The notes below the pieces were generated by a model, which was not told the DNA's origin, searched no databases, and saw nothing but the letters and a program-made list of their open reading frames with translations. The position numbers and the translations under genes are program-made. A DNA stretch of 64,000 nt from assembly GCF_000510725.1 (NCBI RefSeq), contig NZ_AZNZ01000011.1, positions 1 to 64,000 of the forward strand, read 5' to 3'. Origin of the DNA: Pseudoxanthomonas sp. J31 (lineage in GTDB: Bacteria > Pseudomonadota > Gammaproteobacteria > Xanthomonadales > Xanthomonadaceae). This document shows, one piece after another, positions 1 through 12,619 of this stretch (position 1 is its first letter; every line of letters starts with the position of its first letter).

Positions 1-231
1 CCGTTCCCGCACCGCCAGGACGGCAGCGTGTTCGCCAACCGCGAAGGCCGGTTGCCGCCGCGCCCGCGCGGCCACTACCGCGAGTACACCGTGCCGACGC
101 CCGGCGTGCCGCACCGTGGCGCGCGCCGCATCGTCACCGGCGGCGATCCGCCAACCGAGTGGTACTACAGCGCCGACCACTACGGCAGCTTCCGCGCCTT
201 CCAGGTGCCCATGGCGGAGGCACGGCCATGA
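1..231 (+). CDS. Guanyl-specific ribonuclease, barnase family (5' truncated)
   Basis: This is the C-terminal 76 residues of a microbial RNase of the barnase/N1 family, secreted enzymes that cut RNA after guanosine. The frame is open from base 1, so the signal peptide and N-terminal half lie outside the window. The family active-site pattern is visible: YREYTVPTPG (the Glu of barnase E73 type), GARRIVTGG (the Arg of R87 type) and ADHYGSF (the His of H102 type). The TGA stop at 229-231 overlaps the ATG of the following barstar gene, so enzyme and inhibitor are translationally coupled. The family assignment is firm; the missing N-terminus prevents a statement on export. Confidence 0.85.
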   Translation, partial: PFPHRQDGSVFANREGRLPPRPRGHYREYTVPTPGVPHRGARRIVTGGDPPTEWYYSADHYGSFRAFQVPMAEARP

Positions 232-668
232 CCCACTCCGGATTCGACCTCGGCCTGGACGATGCCACCCGCGCCGGCGTCTACGAGGTTGCCGCCGCCG
301 ACCTGGCGGCGCTGGCCGCGGCCGCGCGCGATGCCGGCCTGCTGGTGCGGCGGATCGATCTGGAGGGCTGCCGCGACAAGGCCGCGCTGCTGCTGCGCAT
401 CGCCACCACGCTGGACTTCCCGGCCGGCTGGGGCCGCAACTGGGATGGCCTGCTGGATGCGCTGCGCGACCTGTCCTGGGCGCCCGCTCCGGGCTACCTG
501 CTGGCGATCGACGGCTTCGCCGGGCTGCAGGGCACCCGCCCGCAGGACCTGCAGACCCTGGTCGAGGTACTGGACGATGCAGTGCGCTGGTGGGCCGAGG
601 CCGGGGTGCCGTTCTGGGCGTTCCTGGCGCCGGACAGCACGCCGCGCAATACCGGCCGCGCGAAGTAG
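228..668 (+). CDS. Barstar family RNase inhibitor
   Basis: A 146-aa cytoplasmic protein of the barstar family, which binds and blocks barnase-type RNases so that the producer is not killed before export. The hallmark segment is FPAGWGRNWDGLLDALRDL at about residues 64-82, equivalent to the barstar inhibitory helix with its Asp. It is longer than Bacillus barstar (about 90 aa) because of an N-terminal extension, as in many proteobacterial homologues. The ATG at 228 was chosen because it overlaps the RNase stop (ATGA), a usual immunity arrangement. A start further upstream at 159 would run into the RNase coding sequence and is unlikely. Confidence 0.88.
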   Translation: MTHSGFDLGLDDATRAGVYEVAAADLAALAAAARDAGLLVRRIDLEGCRDKAALLLRIATTLDFPAGWGRNWDGLLDALRDLSWAPAPGYLLAIDGFAGLQGTRPQDLQTLVEVLDDAVRWWAEAGVPFWAFLAPDSTPRNTGRAK

Positions 669-727
669 CCCGCCCCGGGCCCGTCGCGCGCCGGCAGCGG
701 CCGGGTGCATGCGATGCGCGGCCGGGC

Positions 728-2605
<1,878 letters not shown>

Positions 2606-2642
2606 CCGCGCATTGTACGGGCCACACCTGCGAGAATGGCGC

Positions 2643-4019
2643 ATGACCGACTTTGCCGCGCTGCCGCTCTCCCCCGCCCTGCGTCCCGGACTGGACGCGC
2701 TGGGCTATACCGCCGCCACGCCGATCCAGGCGCAGTCACTGCCGCCGATCCTGGAAGGCCGCGACCTGCTGGCGCAGGCGCCCACCGGCAGCGGCAAGAC
2801 CGCCGCCTTCGGCCTGGGCTTGCTGCAGCGGCTGGATCCGGGCCAATCGCGCTGCCAGGCGCTGGTGCTGTGCCCGACCCGCGAGCTGGCCGACCAGGTC
2901 GGCCGCCAGCTGCGCCGCCTGGCCACCGGCATCCCCAACCTCAAGCTGAGCGTGCTCACCGGCGGCGTGGCGCTGGAGCCGCAGATCGCCTCGCTGCAGG
3001 CGCACGACCCGCAGGTCGTGGTCGGCACGCCGGGCCGGGTGCAGGAGCTGGCCCGCAAGCGCGTGCTGCACCTGGGCGTGGTCCGCACCCTGGTGCTGGA
3101 CGAGGCCGACCGCATGCTGGACATGGGCTTCGAGGAGCCGGTGCGCGAGATCGCCAACCGCTGCCACGGCCAGCGCCAGACCCTGCTGTTCTCGGCCACC
3201 TTCCCCGATGCGATCCGCGAACTCGCCCGCCAGCTGCTGCGCGATCCGGTGGAGGTCTCGGTGGACGGCGGTGAATCGGCGCCGGACATCGAGCAGCGCT
3301 TCTTCGACGTGGACCCGCAGTTCCGGCAGAAGGCCGTGGCCGGCCTGCTGCTGCGCCATCGCCCCGAATCGGCGGTGGTGTTCTGCAATACCCGCAAGGA
3401 CGTGGACGAGGTCGCCGGCTCGCTGCGCCAGTTCGGTTTCTCCGCCCTGGCCCTGCACGGGGACATGGAGCAGCGCGACCGCGACGAAGTGCTGCTGCAG
3501 CTGGCCAACCGCAGCTGCAACGTGCTGGTTGCCAGCGACGTGGCCGCGCGCGGCCTGGACGTGGAGGACCTGGCCGCGGTGGTGAACTACGAGCTGCCGA
3601 CCGACGTGGATGCCTACCGCCACCGCATTGGCCGCACCGGCCGCGCCGGCCGCCGTGGCCTGGCCCTGAGCCTGGTCGCCGGCCGCGAGAACGCGCGCGC
3701 CGGGATGATCGCCGCCGCCCAGGACAGCCCGCCGCCGCGCGAGAACGCGCCGCTGGCCACCGGCCGCCCCGCCCAGCCGGCACGGGCACCGATGACCACC
3801 CTGCGCATCGACGGCGGCAAGACCGACAAGCTGCGCCCCGGCGACATCCTCGGCGCCCTGACCGGCGAGGCCGGCCTGCCCGGATCGGCCATCGGCAAGA
3901 TCGTGATTGCGGCCACCCGCTCCTACGTGGCCATCGCCAACGCACAGGCGGAACGCGCCCTGCAGCGGCTGGAAGCCGGCAGGATCAAGGGCCGCCGCTT
4001 CCGCGTACGCAGGCTCTGA
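2643..4019 (+). CDS. dbpA: ATP-dependent RNA helicase DbpA
   Basis: A 458-aa DEAD-box helicase. DbpA is an RNA-dependent ATPase that acts on 23S rRNA (hairpin 92) during 50S subunit maturation. Visible motifs in order: Q motif region (TPIQAQSLPPIL), APTGSGKT, PTRELADQ, GTPGRV, DEAD, SAT, ARGLD and HRIGRTGRAG. The C-terminal ~75 residues (about 383-458, MTTLRIDGGKTDKLRPGDIL...RRFRVRRL) match the DbpA RNA-binding domain that recognises 23S rRNA, which separates it from RhlE/RhlB. The ATG at 2643 directly precedes TDFAALPLSPAL; it lies 37 bp from divergent uup, so the two share a promoter region. Confidence 0.93.
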   Translation: MTDFAALPLSPALRPGLDALGYTAATPIQAQSLPPILEGRDLLAQAPTGSGKTAAFGLGLLQRLDPGQSRCQALVLCPTRELADQVGRQLRRLATGIPNLKLSVLTGGVALEPQIASLQAHDPQVVVGTPGRVQELARKRVLHLGVVRTLVLDEADRMLDMGFEEPVREIANRCHGQRQTLLFSATFPDAIRELARQLLRDPVEVSVDGGESAPDIEQRFFDVDPQFRQKAVAGLLLRHRPESAVVFCNTRKDVDEVAGSLRQFGFSALALHGDMEQRDRDEVLLQLANRSCNVLVASDVAARGLDVEDLAAVVNYELPTDVDAYRHRIGRTGRAGRRGLALSLVAGRENARAGMIAAAQDSPPPRENAPLATGRPAQPARAPMTTLRIDGGKTDKLRPGDILGALTGEAGLPGSAIGKIVIAATRSYVAIANAQAERALQRLEAGRIKGRRFRVRRL

Positions 4020-4051
4020 CCCTGCCTACCGGGGCGCGCGTCGCGCCCCCG

Positions 4052-4126
4052 GATGCGCCGCGTTGTCCGGACTACGCGCCCCGCGAAGCACCAACCACGA
4101 ATCCCGAATCCCGAATCCCGATCCCG
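4052..4126. repeat. REP-like palindrome followed by heptad array
   Basis: In the dbpA-apt intergenic space an imperfect palindrome (CCGGATGCGCCGCGTTGTCCGG, starting near 4049) is followed at about 4091-4126 by a period-7 array of GAATCCC units. Both parts recur elsewhere in the window (heptads at 22.69, 37.84, 37.99 and 42.70 kb; palindromes at 38.77 and 59.50 kb). It sits between two convergent genes, where it could also act as a transcription-end structure. Confidence 0.6.
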
Positions 4127-4128
4127 CC

Positions 4129-4677
4129 TCAGTGCCTCAGCAAGGCCACCAGCGGCGCGTCGATTTCCCAGCGGGCACGGCCACCGAGGGCCACCAGCTC
4201 CATCAGCACCCCCGCCCCGACCACCCGGGCCTGCTGCTGTGCCAGCAGCCGGGCCGCCGCGGCCAGGGTGCCGCCGGTGGCCAGCACGTCGTCCACCAGC
4301 AGCACGCGGGTGCCCGGCGCGACCGCGCCGGCCTGCAGCTGCAGCCGGTCGCTGCCGTATTCCAGCGCGTACTGTTCCTCGACCACCGGCCCGGGCAGCT
4401 TGCCCGGCTTGCGCAGCGGCAGAAAGCCGGCACCCAGCAGCGGCGCCAGCGCGGCGCCGAGGATGAAGCCGCGCGCCTCGATCCCGGCCACCAGGCCGAT
4501 CGCCACGCCGCGCCATGGCGCGGCCAGGTCGTCGAGCATCGCGGCCAGGCCTTCGGCATCGGCCAGCAGCGGGCAGATGTCGCGGAACACGATGCCCGGC
4601 GAGGGAAAGTCCGGGATCTCGCGGACCAGCGAGGCCCAGGCCGGCTGGGTGGCGGGTTCGGCGACTGTTGCGGACAT
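4129..4677 (-). CDS. apt: Adenine phosphoribosyltransferase
   Basis: A 182-aa purine-salvage enzyme converting adenine and PRPP into AMP and pyrophosphate in the cytoplasm. Residues 13-45 (VREIPDFPSPGIVFRDICPL) are the typical Apt N-terminus. The GIEARGFILGAALA segment and the PRPP-binding motif VLLVDDVLATGGTLAAAARL (about 120-139) are intact. Length matches the family (170-185 aa). The start at 4677 (MSATVAEPATQP) avoids an 11-codon extension with no family similarity. The gene is convergent with dbpA and lies just downstream of selO on the same strand (45 bp gap). Confidence 0.93.
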   Translation of the reverse strand: MSATVAEPATQPAWASLVREIPDFPSPGIVFRDICPLLADAEGLAAMLDDLAAPWRGVAIGLVAGIEARGFILGAALAPLLGAGFLPLRKPGKLPGPVVEEQYALEYGSDRLQLQAGAVAPGTRVLLVDDVLATGGTLAAAARLLAQQQARVVGAGVLMELVALGGRARWEIDAPLVALLRH

Positions 4678-4722
4678 CGGGGAAGCTCTCCGGACGGACG
4701 GGATGCGCAAACGGTAACGCCG

Positions 4723-6276
4723 TCAGGAGCTGCAGGACAGCATCGAGCAGCCGGCGCGATGGCGCGCCCATTCGGGGCGCAGGCCGGCGTAGTGCTCCCG
4801 TCCAGGCTGGTCCTCGTACGGGCGGCGCATCACCTCCAGCAGCGTCGCCACCGACGCCAGGTCGCCGGCCTCGGCACGGTCGATGGCCTCCTGCGCCAGC
4901 CAGTTGCGCAACACGTAGCGCGGATTGGCCAGGCGCATGCGTTCGCGCCGCCGTGGTGGCGCCAGCGGGTCGTCGGCCAGGCGCGCGGCGTAGCGTGCCA
5001 GCCACTCCTGCAACGCCGGCGACACCGCCGCGGCCGCGACGGCGTCGTAGGACACCGCCGCGAAGTCCGCCGGCCTGGCCGTGGCCGGATCCACCTCCCC
5101 AAGCTGGCGGAAGAACGTGGTGAGGTCGAACTGCCCGGCCTGCAGCACCCGGCACAGGTCCTCGAACAGGGCCACGTCACCGGCGCCGGCGCGGGCCAGG
5201 CCCAGCTTGCCGGCCACCATTTCCCGCTCGGCCCGGGCCCAGGCGTCCAGGTAGCGCTGCAGCCCGGCCTCCAGCGGCGCGGCCCCGCCGAACAGCGGCG
5301 CCAGCGCCTGCGCCAGCCGGGTGAGGTTCCAGTACGCCACCTGCGGCTGGGCGCCATAGCGGTAGCGGCGGCCGTGGGCGTCGGTGGTGTTGGGCGTCCA
5401 GTCCGGGTCGTAGTCCTCCAGCCAGCCATAGGGACCGTAGTCGATGGTCAGGCCGAGGATGGACATGTTGTCGGTGTTCATCACCCCGTGGACGAAGCCC
5501 ACCCGCATCCAGCCGGCCACCATCCACGCGGTGCGCTCGCACACCTGCGCGAACCATTCCGCGTCGCCGGCCGGGCCCAGTCCATGCAGGTCCGGAAAGT
5601 GGTGGCGCTGGACATGGTCCGCCAGCCGCCGCAGCAGCGCGGTATCGCCGCGCGAGGCCGGCAGTTGCCAGCTGCCAAAGCGCAGGAAGCTGGGCGCCAT
5701 CCGGCACACCACGGCACCGGGCTCCGGGCGCGGATGGCCGTCGTAGAACATGTCGCGCACCACCTCCTCGCCGGTGCCGACCAGGCTGAGCGCGCGCGTG
5801 GTGGGGATGCCCAGGTGGTGCATGGCCTCGCTGCACAGGAACTCGCGGATCGAGGAGCGCAGCACCGCGCGGCCGTCGCCGAAACGCGAGTACGGCGTGC
5901 GCCCCGCGCCCTTGAGCTGCAGTTCCCAGCGCCCGCCGTCCGGCCCGATCGCCTCGCCCAGCGAAATCGCGCGGCCATCGCCCAGCTGCCCGGCCCAGCT
6001 GCCGAACTGGTGGCCGCCGTAGTTGGCCGCCCACGGCTGCATGCCTTCCAGCAGCGCATTGCCGCCGAACACGCGGGCGAAGTCCGGGTGCTCGGCGTCG
6101 GCGGCGTCCAGCCCGGCCAGGGCCGCGGCCTCGGGCGACCAGGCCAGCAGCCGCGGCGCGGCCACCGGGGTGGGATCCACCCGCGACCAGGCCGCGAAGA
6201 CCTCGCGCACGCGCGGCCCGGCCTCGGGGTCGCCGGGCAGTTCGCGCAGGAAGCTGTTGTCGAATCCGATCCGCAT
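4723..6276 (-). CDS. selO: Protein adenylyltransferase SelO (YdiU/UPF0061)
   Basis: A 517-aa protein with a pseudokinase fold. SelO transfers AMP from ATP to Ser/Thr/Tyr of redox proteins and is linked to oxidative-stress responses. Visible family features: YGGHQFGSWAGQLGDGRA near residue 93, KGAGRTPYSRFGDGRAVLRSSIREFL, the metal-binding HGVMNTDNMSILG segment and TIDYGPYGWLEDYDPDW. The C-terminus ends CSMLSCSS, with Cys where eukaryotic SelO carries selenocysteine, as in other bacterial members. The length is close to E. coli YdiU (478 aa). It starts at ATG 6276, 21 bp downstream of the GST stop, so a GST-selO-apt transcript is plausible. Confidence 0.92.
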   Translation of the reverse strand: MRIGFDNSFLRELPGDPEAGPRVREVFAAWSRVDPTPVAAPRLLAWSPEAAALAGLDAADAEHPDFARVFGGNALLEGMQPWAANYGGHQFGSWAGQLGDGRAISLGEAIGPDGGRWELQLKGAGRTPYSRFGDGRAVLRSSIREFLCSEAMHHLGIPTTRALSLVGTGEEVVRDMFYDGHPRPEPGAVVCRMAPSFLRFGSWQLPASRGDTALLRRLADHVQRHHFPDLHGLGPAGDAEWFAQVCERTAWMVAGWMRVGFVHGVMNTDNMSILGLTIDYGPYGWLEDYDPDWTPNTTDAHGRRYRYGAQPQVAYWNLTRLAQALAPLFGGAAPLEAGLQRYLDAWARAEREMVAGKLGLARAGAGDVALFEDLCRVLQAGQFDLTTFFRQLGEVDPATARPADFAAVSYDAVAAAAVSPALQEWLARYAARLADDPLAPPRRRERMRLANPRYVLRNWLAQEAIDRAEAGDLASVATLLEVMRRPYEDQPGREHYAGLRPEWARHRAGCSMLSCSS

Positions 6277-6297
6277 GGGTCGCCGCCGGCGGGCGGA

Positions 6298-6981
6298 TCA
6301 GCCGGTGGCGACCGCGAACGGGCCGCCCTGCTCCAGCGCCCGCTGGTAGGCCGGGCGCGCGTGGATGCGCTCGAGGAAGCCGCGCAGGTTCGGGTGGCCG
6401 TCCAGCCCGGCGCGCGCCGCCGCGGCCTCGATCGGGAAGCTCATCTGGATGTCGGCCGCGGTGAAGCGCTCGCCCGCGAACCAGCCGCCGCCGTCCAGCG
6501 CCTGCTCCATCCAGTCCAGGTGCAGCTTCACCTGCGGCGAGACAAAGCCGGCCAGGGTGCGGTCGACGATGGCGCGGGCGATGGGCCGGGCGAAGAACGG
6601 CATCGGCGCGTTGCGGATCCGGCGCAGCACCAGCGACAGCAGCATCGGCGGCATGGCCGAGCCCTCGGCGTAGTGCATCCAGTAGCGGTACAGCAGGCGC
6701 TCCTCGGCCAGCGCCGGTTCCGGCGGCGGCGATAGCGCATAGCCGGTGTCGTAGCGCTCGACCAGGTATTCCAGGATCGCACCGGATTCGGCCAGCGCCT
6801 GGCCGCCATCCACCAGCACCGGGGCCTTGCCCAGCGGGTGCACGGCGCGCAGCTCCGGCGGCGCCAGCAGGGTCTTCGGGTCGCGCCTGTGGTGCACCAC
6901 GTGGTACGGCAGCTCCAGTTCCTCCAGCAGCCACAGCACGCGCTGGGAACGGGAATTTTCCAGGTGATGGACGGTCAGCAT
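6298..6981 (-). CDS. Glutathione S-transferase family protein
   Basis: A 227-aa cytosolic GST. The N-terminal thioredoxin-fold domain (1-80) includes SQRVLWLLEELELPYHVVHH, the conserved PLGKAPVLVDG cis-Pro loop and the ALAESGAILEYLVERY glutathione-contact segment. The all-helical C-terminal domain follows (about 90-220). The start is set at ATG 6981, which is preceded by an AGGAG ribosome-binding site; an upstream in-frame extension toward the cold-shock gene has no GST similarity. The substrate is unknown. It precedes selO, also tied to redox stress, on the same strand, so a stress-related role is an inference from context. Confidence 0.88.
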   Translation of the reverse strand: MLTVHHLENSRSQRVLWLLEELELPYHVVHHRRDPKTLLAPPELRAVHPLGKAPVLVDGGQALAESGAILEYLVERYDTGYALSPPPEPALAEERLLYRYWMHYAEGSAMPPMLLSLVLRRIRNAPMPFFARPIARAIVDRTLAGFVSPQVKLHLDWMEQALDGGGWFAGERFTAADIQMSFPIEAAAARAGLDGHPNLRGFLERIHARPAYQRALEQGGPFAVATG

Positions 6982-7061
6982 CGGCAACTCCTGTTCGACT
7001 GCGCCCATCCTCGCACGGCCGGCGTTTGCCATCCGTTGCGCCGCGCGCCGGGCCCGGAAAC

Positions 7062-7092
7062 GGAAAACGCCGGAGGCTTGCGCCCCCGGCGT
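7062..7092 (-). terminator. Terminator of the cold-shock gene
   Basis: An inverted repeat, AACGCCGG...CCGGCGTT (7066-7073 pairing with 7085-7092), followed on the minus strand by TTCCG. It lies about 40 bp after the cspA-type stop codon. It is a plausible intrinsic terminator, although the T-tract is short. Confidence 0.6.
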
Positions 7093-7133
7093 TCCGGTCT
7101 GCGATCCCGGCGCGAGCCGGGAAGGCCAGTCAG

Positions 7134-7343
7134 TTACAGCGCCTGGACCTGGTCGGCCTGCAGGCCCTTCTGGCCCTGCACGACGATGAAGGAGACCTTC
7201 TGGCCTTCCTGCAGCGACTTGAAGCCCGAGCCCTGGATCGAACGGAAATGCACGAACAGGTCGGCACCGCTCTCCGGGGTGATGAAGCCGAAGCCCTTGG
7301 CGTCGTTGAACCACTTGACGGTACCGGTCTGACGATCGGACAT
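7134..7343 (-). CDS. Cold-shock protein, CspA family
   Basis: A 69-aa single cold-shock domain protein that binds single-stranded RNA/DNA and acts as an RNA chaperone. Both nucleic-acid motifs are present: RNP1 as KGFGFI (about residues 16-21) and RNP2 as DLFVHF (about 28-33). Length is typical (65-70 aa). ATG 7343 has a GAGGAG site just upstream. More than 200 bp without another gene lie upstream (7344-7562), room for a long structured leader of the kind that regulates cspA mRNAs. The exact paralogue (cspA, cspD, capA) cannot be told from sequence alone. Confidence 0.95.
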   Translation of the reverse strand: MSDRQTGTVKWFNDAKGFGFITPESGADLFVHFRSIQGSGFKSLQEGQKVSFIVVQGQKGLQADQVQAL

Positions 7344-7562
7344 GTTTGCTAACTCCTCAACGGAAAAATGGAAAACCCGGTCGCGGGACATCCGCGGCGG
7401 GTACTGGGTTGCAGGTGTTAGGCAAAGCGGAACGATGTAGCGCGATCGTCGGATCGACTGCATCAGGCCACGATTCACGGTGACCCATGCAAACACAGTG
7501 GGGGCACGATACCCGTATTCGTCCGGAATAGCGAGCGCCGTCCGTCGGCGCCGTTCAGGTGG
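7344..7562 (-). promoter_or_regulatory. Probable long 5' leader of the cold-shock gene
   Basis: 219 bp between the cold-shock gene and the convergently placed end of the flavin monooxygenase gene contain no credible gene. A strong Shine-Dalgarno (GAGGAG) sits just before the start. Family members often have leaders of 100-200 nt that refold with temperature; whether this one does is inferred only from position and length. Confidence 0.4.
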
Positions 7563-8576
<1,014 letters not shown>

Positions 8577-8578
8577 GG

Positions 8579-9088
8579 TCAGTCCCGCGCCACGGCCGCC
8601 AGCGGTGCCCGCGGCGCGGCCAGCGGCGGCGCCGGGCGCAGCGTGGCCACGCCGTGGCCCTGCTCGGCCAGGTACTGCAGCCACTTGCCCAGGAAGGTGT
8701 TCATGCGCAGGCGGTGGCCCACCACTTCGGCCGGCGGCGGGTACATGCCGATCACGTCCTGCCAGCGCCGGCCGACGTAGCAGTGGGTGGTCTCGACCTG
8801 GCGGGCGTCGTTGTACAGGCGCAGGTAGGCAGAGGGGTCCGGCTCGCCGGTCACCGGGTCGCACAGGTCGTAGGTCAGGCGCAGCTCGACCGTGTAGCGG
8901 TGGCGCTCGAGCACGTCCAGGCGCACGTCCAGGCCGTCGCCCAGCGAGGACACGTAGCTGCCGCACGCCAGCCCGGCCGGCGCGAACAGCCGGGTCAGGC
9001 GGGCGTGGTTCTCCGCGTACAGCCCCATCAGCCAGCCGAAGCGGCCGATCCTGGGGATACGCGCGACGATGGGGAGTGCCTGCTGCAT
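8579..9088 (-). CDS. DUF1249 domain-containing protein (YqiB-like)
   Basis: A 169-aa cytoplasmic protein matching the DUF1249 family (E. coli YqiB), whose function is unknown. Conserved blocks are [12 protein letters not shown] (about 24-35), [17 protein letters not shown], and [15 protein letters not shown]...[17 protein letters not shown], which is diagnostic. The ATG at 9088 ([15 protein letters not shown]) is preferred over an upstream start that adds seven residues. It overlaps the control region of the monooxygenase gene downstream (TGA-CC-ATG). Confidence 0.82.
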   Translation of the reverse strand: MQQALPIVARIPRIGRFGWLMGLYAENHARLTRLFAPAGLACGSYVSSLGDGLDVRLDVLERHRYTVELRLTYDLCDPVTGEPDPSAYLRLYNDARQVETTHCYVGRRWQDVIGMYPPPAEVVGHRLRMNTFLGKWLQYLAEQGHGVATLRPAPPLAAPRAPLAAVARD

Positions 9089-9169
9089 GCGCCCGATGCT
9101 ACACGGCAAGGCGCGCGCGCGGCAGCATTGAAAAGCCCGCCGCCGGCCCCCATGCGTACGGGCCGCCGT

Positions 9170-9991
9170 TCAGAACATCTCCCGCTGCAGGCCGAAGGTG
9201 GCCAGCACCTTGCTGGAGATCTCCTCGATCGAGGTGTGCGTGGTGCTGAGGGTCGGGATGCGCTCGCGCGCGAACATCGCCTCGGCCGCCTGCACCTCGC
9301 GCCTGCAGGTCTCCAGCCGCGAATAGGACGAATCCGGCCTGCGCTCCTGGCGGATCTGCTGCAGCCGGTCCGGATCGATGGTCAGTCCGAACAGCTTGCG
9401 CCGGTACGGACGCAGCCGCTCCGGCAACCTGTCGTTGTCCAGGTCGCTGTCGGTCAGCGGGTAGTTGGCGGCCTTCACGCCGTAATGCAGCGCCAGGTAC
9501 ACGCAGGTCGGCGTCTTGCCCGCGCGCGACACGCCCACCAGCACCACGTCGGCGTCGACATAGTCCAGCGCGACGCCGTCATCATGCGCCAGGGCGTAAT
9601 TCATCGCCTCGATGCGGCGGTGGTAGCTGTCGAAGTCGACGATGCCGTGCGCGCGCCCCACCCTCGCCTGCCGGGGCTGGTTGAGCTCGCGCTCCAGCGG
9701 CTCGATGAACGGCGCGAACACGTCCAGCATCAACGCCCCGCTTTCGGCCAGGAGCATGCTCAGTTGGGTATCGACGCAGGAATTGACCACGATCGGCCGC
9801 ACGCCGTAGCGCTCGCCGGCCGAGCGGATGCGCGCGGCCGCCTCGCGCGCCTTGTCGAGGTCGTCGACGAAGGCGATGCGGTCGGTCACGAACTGGAATC
9901 CACTGAACTGGGTCAGCAGGCTGTGGCCGATGGTTTCCGCCGTGATACCGGTACCATCGGAAACGTAGAAAACAGGGCGGATCGCGCTCAT
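9170..9991 (-). CDS. ppsR: PEP synthase regulatory protein (bifunctional kinase/pyrophosphorylase)
   Basis: A 273-aa member of the DUF299 family. It inactivates PEP synthase by ADP-dependent phosphorylation of an active-site Thr and reactivates it by Pi-dependent dephosphorylation. Family features: [20 protein letters not shown] at the N-terminus, and the P-loop [22 protein letters not shown] (about residues 148-169). Length matches E. coli PpsR (277 aa). ATG 9991 ([12 protein letters not shown]) has GGAGA upstream. It diverges from its target gene ppsA across 139 bp, strong support for function. Confidence 0.95.
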   Translation of the reverse strand: MSAIRPVFYVSDGTGITAETIGHSLLTQFSGFQFVTDRIAFVDDLDKAREAAARIRSAGERYGVRPIVVNSCVDTQLSMLLAESGALMLDVFAPFIEPLERELNQPRQARVGRAHGIVDFDSYHRRIEAMNYALAHDDGVALDYVDADVVLVGVSRAGKTPTCVYLALHYGVKAANYPLTDSDLDNDRLPERLRPYRRKLFGLTIDPDRLQQIRQERRPDSSYSRLETCRREVQAAEAMFARERIPTLSTTHTSIEEISSKVLATFGLQREMF

Positions 9992-10130
9992 GCCTGTGAC
10001 GTCTCCGGTTTCGTGTTGAATGACATGATCAACATTGATATGCCGCAAATCGCAGGGGCATCATAACCACCCCACATACCTCGGGACACGGCCATTGCCC
10101 GGCCGGGCGTGGCTCCACGGAGCATCGCAC

Positions 10131-12509
<2,379 letters not shown>

Positions 12510-12550
12510 GCCGCTGCGGTCCGCGCGAGCGGACCGTCCGCGCGCCACCG

Positions 12551-12584
12551 AAGGCCATGCCGGTGCGCCGGCATGGCCTTCCTG
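12551..12584 (+). terminator. Intrinsic terminator after ppsA
   Basis: A perfect 13-bp stem AAGGCCATGCCGG / CCGGCATGGCCTT (12551-12563 with 12568-12580) with a TGCG loop, followed by CCTGTTTGT. It lies 41 bp after the ppsA stop and separates it from the convergent patatin gene. Confidence 0.85.
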
Positions 12585-12619
12585 TTTGTGCCCTTTCCCG
12601 CCCTGGCAGAACAGCGGCG

